Assembly (NCBI RefSeq): GCF_014650815.1
Contig: NZ_BMVR01000005.1
Location: forward strand, 310,001 to 374,000
Source: Streptomyces flavofungini
GTDB lineage: Bacteria > Actinomycetota > Actinomycetes > Streptomycetales > Streptomycetaceae
Direction of reading: 5' to 3'
Length of the DNA: 64,000 bases
Below the pieces are notes generated by a model. That model had not been told where the DNA came from. It was given only the letters and a program-made list of their open reading frames with translations, and did no database searches. Each line of letters begins with the position of its first letter. Position 1 is the stretch's first letter. Below, piece by piece: positions 49,030 through 58,481 of the stretch. Position numbers and translations under genes: made by a program.

Positions 49030-51663
49030 ATGCTCGGTGGCATGACCAACAGCGCGCCGCAGGATCCCGACCGGGCAGGGGCCCGGCCCACCGCCAACGC
49101 CATGCGGCGGGCGTTGAGGCGAGCCCGGGACGGGGTCGCGCTCGATGTGGCGGAGGCCGCTGTGCTGTTGCGGGCGCGGGGGGCGGATCTGGAGGATCTT
49201 GCCGCGTCGGCCGGGCGGGTGCGGGACGCGGGGCTCGCGGCGGAGGGCCGCGCGGGCGTCATCACGTACTCGAAGAGCGTGTTCATTCCGCTGACGCGGC
49301 TGTGCCGGGACAAGTGTCACTACTGCACGTTCGTGACCGTGCCGGGCAAGCTGCGCCGGGACGGGCACGGGATGTTCATGTCGCCGGACGAGGTCCTCGA
49401 CATCGCGCGCCGGGGCGCCGCACTGGGCTGCAAGGAAGCGCTCATCACGCTCGGGGACAAGCCGGAGGACCGGTGGCCCGAGGCACGGGAGTGGCTGGAG
49501 GCGGCGGGGTACGACGACACGATCGCGTACGTGCGGGCCATCTCGATCCGGATCCTGGAGGAGACGGGGCTGCTGCCGCACCTCAACCCGGGGGTCATGA
49601 GCTGGACCGACTTCCAGCGCCTCAAGCCGGTCGCGCCCAGCATGGGGATGATGCTGGAGACCACGGCCGAGCGGCTGTGGAGCGAGCCCGGCGGGCCGCA
49701 CCACGGCTCGCCCGACAAGGAACCGGCGGTGCGGCTGCGGGTCCTTGAGGACGCCGGGCGGTCGTCCGTGCCGTTCACGAGCGGGCTGCTGATCGGGATC
49801 GGGGAGACGTACGAGGAGCGGGCGGAGTCGCTGTTCGCGCTGCGGCGGGTGGCCCGGTCCTACCACGGAGTGCAGGAGCTGATCATCCAGAACTTCCGCG
49901 CGAAGCCGGATACGGCGATGCGCGGGATGCCGGACGCCGAGATGGACGATCTCGTGGCGACGGTCGCCGTGGCGCGGCACATCATGGGGCCCTCGGGGTG
50001 CCTTCAGGCTCCGCCCAATCTGGTGGACGGGGAGTACGGGCGGCTCATCCGGGCCGGGATCGACGACTGGGGCGGCGTCTCGCCGATCACCATCGACCAC
50101 GTCAATCCCGAGAAGCCGTGGCCGCGGATCGAGGAGCTGGCGGCCCGGTCGGAGGCGGAGGGCTTCCGGCTCGCGGAGCGGCTGTGCGTGTATCCGGAGT
50201 TCGTACGGCGGGGTGAGCCGTGGCTCGACCCGCGGCTGCTGCCGCACGTGCGGGCCCTCGCCGACCCGGAGACGGGTCTCGCCGCGCCCGACGCGCCCGT
50301 ACGCGGACTGCCCTGGCAGGAGCCCGACGAGGGGTACGTGGCCGCCTCCGGCCGCACCGACCTGCACCACACCATCGACACGACGGGCCGCACGTCCGAC
50401 CGGCGCGACGACTTCGACGAGGTGTACGGCGACTGGGAGGCGCTGCGCGAGCAGGCCGCGCCCGGCATGGTGCCCTCCCGCATCGACGGCGACGTGCGCG
50501 CGGCGCTCGCGACGGCCGCCGACGACCCGACTCGCCTCACGGATGACGAGGCGCTCGCCCTGCTCCACGCCGAAGGACCCGCCCTCGACGCCCTCTGCGC
50601 GGTCGCGGACGACGTCCGCAAATCCATGGTCGGCGACGACGTCACGTACATCGTCACCAGGAACATCAACTTCACCAACGTCTGCTACACCGGCTGCCGC
50701 TTCTGCGCCTTCGCCCAGCGCCGCACCGACGCCGACGCGTACACCCTCTCCCTGGACCAGGTCGCCGACCGCGCCGCGCAGGCGTGGGACGTCGGCGCGG
50801 TCGAGGTGTGCATGCAGGGCGGCATCCACCCGGACCTGCCCGGCACGGCGTACTTCGACATCGCGAAGGCCGTGAAGGAGCGCGTGCCCGGCATGCACGT
50901 GCACGCCTTCTCGCCGATGGAGGTCGTCAACGGCGCGACGCGCACGGGCCTTTCGATACGGGAGTGGCTGACGCGGGCCAAGGAGTCCGGCCTCGACTCC
51001 ATCCCCGGCACGGCCGCCGAGATCCTCGACGACGAGGTCCGCTGGATCCTCACCAAGGGCAAGCTGCCCACGGCCACCTGGAAGGAGGTCGTCTCCACCG
51101 CGCACGAGCTGGGTCTGCGCTCCTCGTCCACGATGATGTACGGCCACGTGGACCAGCCGCGCCACTGGCTCGGCCACTTCCGCACCCTGGCCGCGATGCA
51201 ACAGGCCAACCTGGACAAGGGAGTCGAGGGCTTCACGGAGTTCGTGACCCTGCCCTTCATCCACACCAACGCGCCCGTCTACCTGGCCGGCATCGCCCGC
51301 CCCGGCCCCACCACCCGCGACAACCGCGCGGTGACGGCCATGGCCCGCCTCCTGCTCCACCCGCACATCCCCAACATCCAGACGAGCTGGGTGAAGCTCG
51401 GCGCGGAGGGGGCCGCCGAGATGCTGCGCTCCGGCGCGAACGACCTCGGCGGCACGTTGATGGAGGAGACCATCTCCCGGATGGCGGGGTCCAGTTACGG
51501 CTCCTACCGGTCGGTGGCCGACCTCGTCGCCATCGCGGAGGCGGCGGGGCGGCCCGCGAAGCCGCGCACCACCCTGTACGGCGAGGTCCCCGACGAACGC
51601 GTGCGGGCTGCCGCCGCGTCGGACGGCCACCTGCCGGAGCTGCTGCCGGTGCTCGACGCGTAG
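49030..51663 (+). CDS. fbiC: Bifunctional 7,8-didemethyl-8-hydroxy-5-deazariboflavin synthase
   Basis: 877 aa from the ATG at 49030 (GGAGG 8 nt upstream). Two radical-SAM halves are fused. The CofG-like half has [10 protein letters not shown] (CxxxCxxC) at about residue 95 and the CofH-like half has [10 protein letters not shown] at about 555. Full-length FbiC fusions are typical of actinobacteria. The enzyme joins a tyrosine-derived unit to 5-amino-6-ribitylaminouracil to make FO, the chromophore of coenzyme F420. This supports the F420 use inferred for several genes in the window. Confidence 0.96.
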   Translation: MLGGMTNSAPQDPDRAGARPTANAMRRALRRARDGVALDVAEAAVLLRARGADLEDLAASAGRVRDAGLAAEGRAGVITYSKSVFIPLTRLCRDKCHYCTFVTVPGKLRRDGHGMFMSPDEVLDIARRGAALGCKEALITLGDKPEDRWPEAREWLEAAGYDDTIAYVRAISIRILEETGLLPHLNPGVMSWTDFQRLKPVAPSMGMMLETTAERLWSEPGGPHHGSPDKEPAVRLRVLEDAGRSSVPFTSGLLIGIGETYEERAESLFALRRVARSYHGVQELIIQNFRAKPDTAMRGMPDAEMDDLVATVAVARHIMGPSGCLQAPPNLVDGEYGRLIRAGIDDWGGVSPITIDHVNPEKPWPRIEELAARSEAEGFRLAERLCVYPEFVRRGEPWLDPRLLPHVRALADPETGLAAPDAPVRGLPWQEPDEGYVAASGRTDLHHTIDTTGRTSDRRDDFDEVYGDWEALREQAAPGMVPSRIDGDVRAALATAADDPTRLTDDEALALLHAEGPALDALCAVADDVRKSMVGDDVTYIVTRNINFTNVCYTGCRFCAFAQRRTDADAYTLSLDQVADRAAQAWDVGAVEVCMQGGIHPDLPGTAYFDIAKAVKERVPGMHVHAFSPMEVVNGATRTGLSIREWLTRAKESGLDSIPGTAAEILDDEVRWILTKGKLPTATWKEVVSTAHELGLRSSSTMMYGHVDQPRHWLGHFRTLAAMQQANLDKGVEGFTEFVTLPFIHTNAPVYLAGIARPGPTTRDNRAVTAMARLLLHPHIPNIQTSWVKLGAEGAAEMLRSGANDLGGTLMEETISRMAGSSYGSYRSVADLVAIAEAAGRPAKPRTTLYGEVPDERVRAAAASDGHLPELLPVLDA

Positions 51664-51699
51664 GCCGCCGGACGGGCTAGATGGTGTGCTGCTGCATAT

Positions 51700-51752
51700 C
51701 CAGCCCCTCCGGCGTTTGAGGAGCGGGGGTCTGGGGGCAGCGCCCCCGGTTT
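51700..51752. repeat. Dispersed Streptomyces intergenic repeat with hairpin
   Basis: CAGCCCCTCCGGCGTTTGAG, then GAGCGGGGGTCTGGGGGC, with hairpin GGGGGC-agc-GCCCCC at 51733-51747. It is a common streptomycete intergenic element, here in the gap between convergent fbiC and the FG-GAP gene, where it may act as a terminator. Confidence 0.65.
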
Positions 51753-51794
51753 CGGGAAGGGGCGGGACCGGGGAATGCCCCGCAGGGCCCCACC

Positions 51795-53237
51795 TCAGCC
51801 GCGCCCCACATCCTGACCGAAGGTCGCGTTCCGCTCCGGCGCCCCCAGCCCCTTCGGCCCGAAGGAGGCGAGCCCCGTCGTGGTGAGCCCGCCCCGCGTG
51901 CCGGGGAACACCCACACGGCCCCGGAGTCCTGGTACGCCCCGTCCTCCCCGTGCGCGGCCACCGTCAGCTCGGCCGGCCCGTCGCCGTCGAGGTCGGCGA
52001 GGAGCACACGGTGCCCGAACCAGTCCCGTTTCTCCGAGGCCCCGGGCACCCCGGGCTTGGACTGGTCGAAGGCCTGCGCGCCGGTTCCGCTGAGGCCACC
52101 GCGCGCCCCCTTGAGGAGCACGAAGGACCCGGCGTCGGCGACCTTCGCGGAGCCGCTGCCGATGTCCTCGTTCGGTACGCCCACGGCGACGTCGGCGAGC
52201 CCGTCCCCGTTCACGTCACCCGCGCTGATGTCGGCGCCGAACTGGTCGCCGGTCTCGCCGACGCCGGGGACGCCCGCCGAGTCCTGGGTGATCTTCTTGG
52301 TGCGGGTGGCGGCGGGCCCGTCCTTGCTGCCGTAGTCGACGCGGACGGTGCCCTTGTCGTCCTCGTTGTCGTCGTTGCTGGAGCCGTTGTCGCGGGTGAC
52401 GAAGTCGCCGTAGCCGTCGCCGTCGACGTCCGCGACGGCGCCGCCGAGGGAGGACTTCAGCTTCTTGGTGTCCTGGCTCAGCCCGTCCTTCGTGCCCTTC
52501 CAGAACCGGCTCGGGTACGCCGACTCCTCGAAGCCGTGGCTGGTGACGAGGTCGTCGATGCCGTCGCCGTTCGCGTCGCCCGGGATCAGGTCGATGGGCC
52601 CGAAGGTCTGGCCGGTGTAGACGGCTTCCTGTCGCGCGGGCTTGCCGCCGCGGGTGAAGGGCCCGTACGACACGGTCATCCCGGCCCGGTCGTCCTCGTT
52701 CTCCGGGAAGTCGTGGGAGACGAGGTCGCGGTGGCCGTCGCCGTTGAAGTCGCCGGTGCTGAACCCGGCCGAGGTGGCGGGCAGTTCGGCGGCGGACCCG
52801 GTGAGGCCGTCCTTCGACCCCCACAGCACGAGCAGCTTGTCCCCGTACCCGCTGCCGACGGCCAGATCGGTGAACCCGTCCCCGTCCAGGTCGCCGACGC
52901 TCACCTGCGACCCGAAGTTCCCGTCCTGCGTGATCTCGCCGGGCACCCCGGCCGTCCCCCGGTCGATGATCTTCGGGTGCGCGCGGTCGGGGCCGTTCTC
53001 GGACCCGTAGACGACGGTGACGTACCCGGCGTTGGTCTTGCCGCCGAGGGTGGCGTACGGGGCGGAGACGGCGAGGTCGCCGTAGCCGTCGTGGTTGAAG
53101 TCGGTGAGCGGGGTGAGGGGGGCACGGGGCGCGTCGGTCGCGCCAGTCGCGGCGGACGCGGTCCCGGCTGCGATGAGGGGCACGACGAGCGCGGTGGCCG
53201 CCGTCGCCGCGAGGGCCGCTGTCAGGGTGCGTCGCAC
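51795..53237 (-). CDS. Secreted FG-GAP (integrin-alpha-like) repeat protein
   Basis: 480 aa from a GTG at 53237, chosen because AGGAGG lies just upstream; a GTG at 53285 is possible. Signal peptide: RRTLTAALAATAATALVVPL, cleavage near TASA. The rest is about seven FG-GAP blades with Ca2+-binding loops D-x-N/D-x-D-G (DFNHDGYGDLAV, DLDGDGFTDLAV, DANGDGIDDLV, DVDGDGYGDFVT, DVNGDGLADVAV), folding into a beta-propeller outside the cell. No enzyme motif is seen; a role in adhesion or binding is typical. Confidence 0.92.
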   Translation of the reverse strand: MRRTLTAALAATAATALVVPLIAAGTASAATGATDAPRAPLTPLTDFNHDGYGDLAVSAPYATLGGKTNAGYVTVVYGSENGPDRAHPKIIDRGTAGVPGEITQDGNFGSQVSVGDLDGDGFTDLAVGSGYGDKLLVLWGSKDGLTGSAAELPATSAGFSTGDFNGDGHRDLVSHDFPENEDDRAGMTVSYGPFTRGGKPARQEAVYTGQTFGPIDLIPGDANGDGIDDLVTSHGFEESAYPSRFWKGTKDGLSQDTKKLKSSLGGAVADVDGDGYGDFVTRDNGSSNDDNEDDKGTVRVDYGSKDGPAATRTKKITQDSAGVPGVGETGDQFGADISAGDVNGDGLADVAVGVPNEDIGSGSAKVADAGSFVLLKGARGGLSGTGAQAFDQSKPGVPGASEKRDWFGHRVLLADLDGDGPAELTVAAHGEDGAYQDSGAVWVFPGTRGGLTTTGLASFGPKGLGAPERNATFGQDVGRG

Positions 53238-53362
53238 TGGTCCTCCTGTGGCTGTGGTGCTTCTTGTGGGATCGGGGGTTGCCACTTGGGGAGACGTGTG
53301 AGGGGAAGGGACGGTTGTACGGGGGTGAAGCCGGGGTGTACGGAGGGGGGTTGGGGTGGGGC

Positions 53363-54445
53363 TCAGCGCAGGACGGCGGCCAGCAGGTCGGTGCCCAGGG
53401 TCGTCAGGTCGGGCAGATTGAGGGTGTAGCGGACGTAACGGCCGTGCCGCTCGGTGCTGAGCAGGCCCGCGCGGCGCAGCACGGCGAGGTGCCGGGAGAC
53501 CTCCGGAGGCGAGAGCTCCCAGGCGTGGGCCAGTTCGCGGTTGGTGTGCGGGCCGCGGGCCAGGGTGCGCAGCAGCCGCAGCCGTACCGGATGGGAGAGC
53601 GCCTCAAGCCGCAGCGTGACCACGTCCAGCGGCACCGGCTCCGCCGGACCCGCCTCGGCCACCGGGTACTGCACCACCGGCTGCCACCCCGGCGCGTGCA
53701 CCACCACCAGATGCGGGCGCCCGAAGACACTGGGGATGAAGGTCGCCCCGGAACCGTGCGCGGCGGTCGCCCTGTCGTGCAGCTTGTCCACGACGATGCG
53801 GTCCCCGTCCGGCGCCAGACTGACGGCGCCGGAGACCGACGCGAGCGCCGCCCCGAGGCCCTGGCGCCGCAGCAGGTCGTTCTTCAGGCGCAGATCGGTG
53901 GCGAGCCGCACGGCGACCTCCGCCCAGGCGGCGTCGAAGAAGGCGTCGGCGCACTGTTCGAGCGTGTGGCGGACCCGTGCGCGTACCGCCGCCGGATCCG
54001 TGAGCAGCCGCTCCGCGAAGGCCTCCTGGCGCGCGCCGCGGGCCTGCGCCAGGTCCAGGGCCCGTTCGCGCGCGGACGCGTCGGTGAGGGGCGAGGCCGC
54101 CGTGAGGTGGGCGCGGCCGCCGCACGTGGTGATGAGCGCGGCCGTCACGTACGACTCGTCGTCGATCCGGTCCACGTCGTCCAACTCCTCGGCGAGGGTG
54201 GGCCGCGGCCGGGCCGGGAGCAGGAAGTCGGCCTGCGAGGACCGCCAGAGGAACTCGGCCTCCCTGAGCCGCTCGGCCAGCTCCGGCGCGAGACCGGCCC
54301 ACACGTCCCCGGCCCAGTCGGCGAGCTGCGGGTGGTGCCCGGGTTCGGCGAGCACGTGCAGCATCGCGGTCAGCTCGGCCAGCGGCGAGGCGGCGAACCG
54401 CACCCGCTCGGACGGCGGGCCGCTGATGTCGATGCGCAACGTCAT
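53363..54445 (-). CDS. DUF5937/ArsR-type winged-helix regulator
   Basis: 360 aa. The N-terminal ~270 residues match the DUF5937 layout (RFAASPLAELTAMLHVLAEP, QADFLLPARPRPTLAEELDD). The C-terminal ~80 residues are an ArsR helix-turn-helix: LRLEALSHPVRLRLLRTLAR, NRELAHAWELSPPEVSRHLA and RAGLLSTERHGRYVRYTL. It is divergent from the MFS gene at 54641 with a 29-bp palindrome between, the classical layout of a repressor and its transporter. The inducer is unknown. Confidence 0.9.
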   Translation of the reverse strand: MTLRIDISGPPSERVRFAASPLAELTAMLHVLAEPGHHPQLADWAGDVWAGLAPELAERLREAEFLWRSSQADFLLPARPRPTLAEELDDVDRIDDESYVTAALITTCGGRAHLTAASPLTDASARERALDLAQARGARQEAFAERLLTDPAAVRARVRHTLEQCADAFFDAAWAEVAVRLATDLRLKNDLLRRQGLGAALASVSGAVSLAPDGDRIVVDKLHDRATAAHGSGATFIPSVFGRPHLVVVHAPGWQPVVQYPVAEAGPAEPVPLDVVTLRLEALSHPVRLRLLRTLARGPHTNRELAHAWELSPPEVSRHLAVLRRAGLLSTERHGRYVRYTLNLPDLTTLGTDLLAAVLR

Positions 54446-54576
54446 CCCGTCATCATCCCTGCCCGGACGATCCCCATCAGCCCTGGCCGGACGACCTGCA
54501 TCAGCCCTACTCGGACGATCTGCATCAGCCCTGCCCGGCGGGGCCGCATCATCCTTGGCCGGACGGCTCGCGGCGG

Positions 54577-54605
54577 CGTGGGTTGACGGTGTCCGTCAAC
54601 CCACG
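54577..54605. promoter_or_regulatory. Perfect 29-bp palindrome between ArsR and MFS genes
   Basis: Arms CGTGGGTTGACGG and CCGTCAACCCACG (13 bp, perfect) flank TGT. It lies 36 bp before the MFS ATG and contains a TTGACG -35-like element in each arm. It is the likely operator of the divergent DUF5937 regulator. The same 195-bp gap also contains three ~27-bp imperfect units (CTGCATCAGCCCT-GGACGA, 54470-54560). Confidence 0.75.
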
Positions 54606-54640
54606 GGCCGGACCCGGCGACCGCCCGCACCGTTGCCGCC

Positions 54641-56083
54641 ATGGCAACCACCCCGACCACCCCCGAAGCCACCCCGGCCATCCCCGAAGCCACCCCGGCC
54701 ATCCCCGAAGCCAGCCCGGCCACCCCCGAAGCCAGCCCGGCCACCCCGACCAGCCCGGCCACCCCGACCACCCCGGCCACCCCGACCACCCCAGCCACTC
54801 CAACCACCCCGACCCCCGCCAAGATCCGCCCCCGCGCCCTCGTCCGGGCCTCCGGCGGCCCCCGCTACGCCGTGGCCCTGGCCGTCGACGCCCTCGGCAC
54901 CGGCCTGCTGCGGCCCTTCCTGCTCCTGTACGGCGTGACGGTGCTGAGCCTCTCCGCTCCCGCCACCGGCATCGCCATGACGGTCGGCATCGTCGTGGGC
55001 CTGGTGTGCGTGCCCGCGGTGGGCCGCTGGCTGGACCGGGGCGCCCGCAGCACGGTCGTGGCGGCGTCGATGCTGGTGCGGGCGGTGGGGGTGGTGCTGC
55101 TGCTCGCCACTCCGACGGGGCACGTCTGGCTCTTCGGGGCGGCGGCGCTCGTCCTCGGCGTCGGCAATCAGGCGTGGCCCGCGGCCCATGCGGCGTTGGT
55201 GGCGACGGTGGCCCACGGCCGGGAACGGGACGCGGCGCTCGCGGCGGGGCGGGCGTTGCGCAATGCGGGGATGGGGGTGGGGGCGCTCGTCGCGACGGTG
55301 TGTCTGGCGGGCGGGGCAGGGGCGTTGCAGGTGTTGGCGGGGGTGACGGGGGTCGCGTACGTCGTGGCGGCGGGGCTGGCGTGGTCGGTGCGGTTGGACG
55401 TGCGTCCGGCGGCGGCCGTGGCGGCTGCCCCGGCCGGGGGCGAGGTCGACGGGCGCGGGTGCGCGGGCGCCGGGTGCGAGGGCGAGGAACCCGTTCCCCG
55501 GATGCGTACGCTCCTTGCCGCCAACGTCGTCTACGTCTTCTGCCTCAACGTCCCCGAAATAGCGCTCCCCTTGGTCCTGGTGACCCAACTGCACGCGTCC
55601 CCAGTCTGGTCGGCGGTCATCTTCGTGGCGAACACGGTGCTCGTGGTCACCCTCCAAGTGCCGGTCACCGTCCTGATGGCCCGCCGCTTCCCCCGGCGGA
55701 CGGTGCTGGCCGTCGCCGGTGTCGTACTCACCGCCTCGTACCTCGGCTTCATCGCGGCCACGGCACTGGGCGGCGGCTGGGGTGCCCCGGCCATCGCCGC
55801 GGTGTCCGTGGTCTGCACCCTCGGCGAGATCGTCTACGCCGGGAGCGCCACCGCGCTCGTCACGGCCCTCGCCCCGCCCCACGCCCTGGGCCGCACCCTC
55901 GCCCGGTTCGAACTCTCCACGGGCTTCGGCCTGGCGGTGTCCCCGGCGGCGATCACCGCGCTCGCTCCGTACGGCCCGACGGCACTGTGGGGCAGCCTGG
56001 CCGGGGCGACGCTGGTGTCCGCGGCCGCGGTCGCCACCGAGAAAGACCAGGCCACGCGATCCGCGCACGCTTCTCGGACGTGA
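54641..56083 (+). CDS. MFS transporter with Pro/Thr repeat N-terminus
   Basis: 480 aa. The first ~65 residues are short repeats (TPEATPAIPEATPAIPEA, SPATPTTPATPTT) from a DNA minisatellite, then ~12 hydrophobic segments with MFS features: ALAVDALGTGLLRPFLLLYG, ALVRASGGPRYAV, GRWLDRGARSTVVAASMLV, LLAANVVYVFCLNVPEIALP. It is a likely efflux permease controlled by the divergent regulator. The repeat N-terminus is cytosolic and may vary in length between strains. Confidence 0.88.
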   Translation: MATTPTTPEATPAIPEATPAIPEASPATPEASPATPTSPATPTTPATPTTPATPTTPTPAKIRPRALVRASGGPRYAVALAVDALGTGLLRPFLLLYGVTVLSLSAPATGIAMTVGIVVGLVCVPAVGRWLDRGARSTVVAASMLVRAVGVVLLLATPTGHVWLFGAAALVLGVGNQAWPAAHAALVATVAHGRERDAALAAGRALRNAGMGVGALVATVCLAGGAGALQVLAGVTGVAYVVAAGLAWSVRLDVRPAAAVAAAPAGGEVDGRGCAGAGCEGEEPVPRMRTLLAANVVYVFCLNVPEIALPLVLVTQLHASPVWSAVIFVANTVLVVTLQVPVTVLMARRFPRRTVLAVAGVVLTASYLGFIAATALGGGWGAPAIAAVSVVCTLGEIVYAGSATALVTALAPPHALGRTLARFELSTGFGLAVSPAAITALAPYGPTALWGSLAGATLVSAAAVATEKDQATRSAHASRT

Positions 56084-56130
56084 AATTGACCCCACTCTTC
56101 GCCATTGGAATGACCTCCCTGGCAGGTCAC

Positions 56131-56156
56131 TCATGACCATAGAGTCATGGTCATGA
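56131..56156. promoter_or_regulatory. 26-bp palindrome over the cupin gene start
   Basis: Arms TCATGACCAT and ATGGTCATGA are perfect with AGAGTC between; the right arm contains the start codons. A -10-like TAGAGT lies at 56140-56145, and a second inverted repeat TGACCT-N7-AGGTCA at 56111-56129. A regulator bound here would block initiation directly. Confidence 0.65.
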
Positions 56157-56737
56157 ACAGCGAAACGAACACGAACACGACGACCGCCACGGCCCTCCAG
56201 GCGGTGCTGACCCGCAGCGCCGAGGCCGAGACCTGCGCCGACCCGAGCAGCGTGATGACCCTGCTCGGCGAGACGTCCGGCGCAGGAGCGGCGGGCTTCA
56301 CGAGCTACCGGTCGACCTTCGCCACGGGCGCGGTGGGCGCGCCGTCGCACTTCCACACCAAGGCGACGGAACTCTTCTTCGTCATCAGCGGCTCGCTCCA
56401 GGTCCTCGTGGGCGAGGAGATCACCGTCCTGAACGCGGGCGACTTCCTGGCGGTGCCGCCGCACACCCCGCACGCCTTCGCCGCGGCCCCCGGCTGCGAG
56501 GCGGACGTCCTGTTCGTGTTCACGCCGGGCATGGACCGCTTCGACTACCTGCGCCTGCTCGGCCGGGTGCTGCGCGGCGAGGCCGACCCGAAGGAGATCG
56601 CGGAGTCGTCGGAGCGCTTCGACAACCACTACGTGGACAGCCCGGTGTGGCGGTCGGCGCTGGAGTCGGCGAAGGCGGAGGCCGCGAAGCGGGAGGCCGC
56701 GAATTCGGGGGCCACGAAGGCGGAGGCCGCGAAGTGA
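56153..56737 (+). CDS. Cupin-domain protein
   Basis: 194 aa from the ATG at 56153 (56147 is also ATG). There is no ribosome-binding site; the TAGAGT -10 box ends 7 nt before 56153, so the mRNA may be leaderless. The cupin core is GAPSHFHTKATELFFVISGS (metal site H-x-H...E), LNAGDFLAVPPHTPHAF (second His) and ADVLFVFTPGMD. A C-terminal ~25-residue tail is Lys/Ala/Glu repeats. It is probably a metal-dependent dioxygenase, isomerase or sensor; it overlaps a VOC gene (GTGA). Confidence 0.85.
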   Translation: MNSETNTNTTTATALQAVLTRSAEAETCADPSSVMTLLGETSGAGAAGFTSYRSTFATGAVGAPSHFHTKATELFFVISGSLQVLVGEEITVLNAGDFLAVPPHTPHAFAAAPGCEADVLFVFTPGMDRFDYLRLLGRVLRGEADPKEIAESSERFDNHYVDSPVWRSALESAKAEAAKREAANSGATKAEAAK

Positions 56738-57132
56738 TCGACTCCACGACCCACATCCGCGTGGCCCGCCCGTCCCGGGACCTCGCCGCCGCCGAACGCT
56801 TCTACGTCGACGGCCTCGGCCTCGACGTCCTGTGGCGGACCGCCGAGCGCGTCCCCGGCGAGCACGACCTCATCATGGTCGGCCCGCGCGGCGGCGCCTG
56901 GCACTTCGAGCTGACGCACGACCCCGAGGCCCCGCTGGACCCGACCCCGACCGTGGACGACCTGTTCGTGGTGTACCTCGGGGCCCCCGTGGACGAGGAG
57001 TTGGTGACCCGCCTGACCAGCAGGGGCGGAACCCGCGTGGCCGCGCACAACCCCTACTGGGACGAGTACGGGGTGACGGTCGAGGACCCGGACGGCTACC
57101 GCCTTGTCCTGTGCGAACGCACCTGGGGCTAG
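56734..57132 (+). CDS. VOC-family protein
   Basis: 132 aa from a GTG that overlaps the cupin stop codon. VOC pattern: THIRVARPSRDLAAAERFYV, WHFELTHDPEAPLDPTPT, LFVVYLGAPVDEELVTRL and YGVTVEDPDGYRLVLCERTW. Metal ligands fit His near the start and Glu at the end. Translational coupling suggests it works with the cupin protein in one small-molecule pathway. Confidence 0.9.
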   Translation: MIDSTTHIRVARPSRDLAAAERFYVDGLGLDVLWRTAERVPGEHDLIMVGPRGGAWHFELTHDPEAPLDPTPTVDDLFVVYLGAPVDEELVTRLTSRGGTRVAAHNPYWDEYGVTVEDPDGYRLVLCERTWG

Positions 57133-57292
57133 GTGGAGTCCGCCGGACCCGCTGAGCCACGACGGCCGGATACGGCCACTCCGCTTTGGCTTGCAAGGCG
57201 TTGATGACCTTGGCCGCGGCGTCTCGGTACGTTGAGCGCATCGCAACGTCACCGTCGTGGGGGTGACGTGTTCAGCCGAGGGAGCTGTGGCC

Positions 57293-57502
57293 ATGGCCAA
57301 GATCAAGGGGCAGGTCAAGTGGTTCAACGAGAGCAAGGGCTTCGGGTTCATCACCCCGGCTGACGGAAGCAAGGACGTCTTCGTGCACTTCTCCGCGATC
57401 CAGGGCAACGGCTTCAAGACCCTCGCCGAGGGGCAGAACGTCGAGTTCGAGATCGAGGACGGCCAGAAGGGCCCGTCGGCCGTCAACGTCACCGCGATCT
57501 GA
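57293..57502 (+). CDS. Cold-shock family RNA-binding protein
   Basis: 69 aa from the ATG at 57293. The CSD signature is intact: [17 protein letters not shown] (RNP1), [10 protein letters not shown] (RNP2), and [15 protein letters not shown]. It binds single-stranded RNA or DNA and acts as an RNA chaperone. The 160 bp upstream contain no gene and may be a 5' UTR. Confidence 0.96.
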   Translation: MAKIKGQVKWFNESKGFGFITPADGSKDVFVHFSAIQGNGFKTLAEGQNVEFEIEDGQKGPSAVNVTAI

Positions 57503-57547
57503 CGTCACCGCGGTCTGAGGACGGATGGCCTCAACCCGGGGACTGGC

Positions 57548-58312
57548 TCAACGCACCGGGAAGCCGAACGAGTACCCCTGCTGCTTCAGCCAGGGCAGAA
57601 GCTGACGCAGGGCCTCGACGGTCTGGGCGCGGTCGCCGCCCGCGTCGTGGAACAGGATCGTCGGGCCGTTGGCCACCTCGCGCTGGACGGTGGTGACGAT
57701 GGCGTTCGTACCGGGGAGTTCGAAGTCCTTGCTGTCCACGTTCCAGCCGAGCGGGCGCATGCCACGGGAGGCGGCGAGCTTGCGGCTGTCGGGGGTGAAG
57801 GCCCCGCCGGGCGCCCGGTAGTACATCGGCCGTACGCCCCCGGACGCCTTGGTGATCATGCGCTCGGCGTCGAGGATCTGCTTCGACCGGTAGGCCGCGG
57901 ACTCCTTGTCCATGGCGGTGTTGTGGGACACCGAGTGGTCGCACAGCCGGTGCCCGGCGGCGACGACCTTCTTCACGAGGTCGGGGTGGGCCTGCGCCTG
58001 CGTGCCCACCATGCAGAACGTGGCCTTCACCTTGTACTGCCGCAGCAGGTCCAGCATGTGCGGGGTCCACTTGGGGTCGGGGCCGTCGTCGATGGTGATG
58101 TTCACGCCGCGCTTCCCGGCGTCCGAGGCGTGCACGATGGTGTCCTCGACGGGCTTGGCCTTGCCGCTCGGCGCGCTCGGCTTCGGCGTGGGCTCGTCCG
58201 TGGCACCGGCCTGCGCGGTCCACACGGAGGCACCGGTGGCGAGCATCATCACCCCGAGCGCCGCCCCGACGACCTTGCCGTACCAGCCCCGCCCGCCGCT
58301 GTGCCGTGCCAT
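57548..58312 (-). CDS. Exported polysaccharide deacetylase (NodB-like)
   Basis: 254 aa from the ATG at 58312 (AGGGG upstream). An N-terminal membrane anchor or signal (VVGAALGVMMLATGASVWTA) precedes a short Pro-rich linker and the NodB domain: NITIDDGPDP (catalytic Asp and metal Asp), HRLCDHSVSHNT (metal His pair), YYRAPGGAFTPDSRK and ILFHDAGGDRAQT. It removes acetyl groups from peptidoglycan or chitin-like glycans outside the membrane. Confidence 0.94.
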   Translation of the reverse strand: MARHSGGRGWYGKVVGAALGVMMLATGASVWTAQAGATDEPTPKPSAPSGKAKPVEDTIVHASDAGKRGVNITIDDGPDPKWTPHMLDLLRQYKVKATFCMVGTQAQAHPDLVKKVVAAGHRLCDHSVSHNTAMDKESAAYRSKQILDAERMITKASGGVRPMYYRAPGGAFTPDSRKLAASRGMRPLGWNVDSKDFELPGTNAIVTTVQREVANGPTILFHDAGGDRAQTVEALRQLLPWLKQQGYSFGFPVR

Positions 58313-58481
58313 GTCCGCCCCTTTGCGAAGTCCCTCAGTGCGCCCCGGCCGCCTCGCGACCACCTGGCAGGATGAGGCACACGGGCCGGAGGATCCGTCT
58401 GTTACGGATCACGGACAATTCCGGGGAAGTACGCGGACAACTCACGACGAACGGCGGCTGGAACCGTGCGGGTTGGCGCGA

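Noticed and set aside
54577..54605. The 29-bp palindrome as another CTGACG-family site
   Set aside because: The core TGACGGTGTCCGTCA has a longer centre and flanking arms of its own, and a different local regulator fits better.
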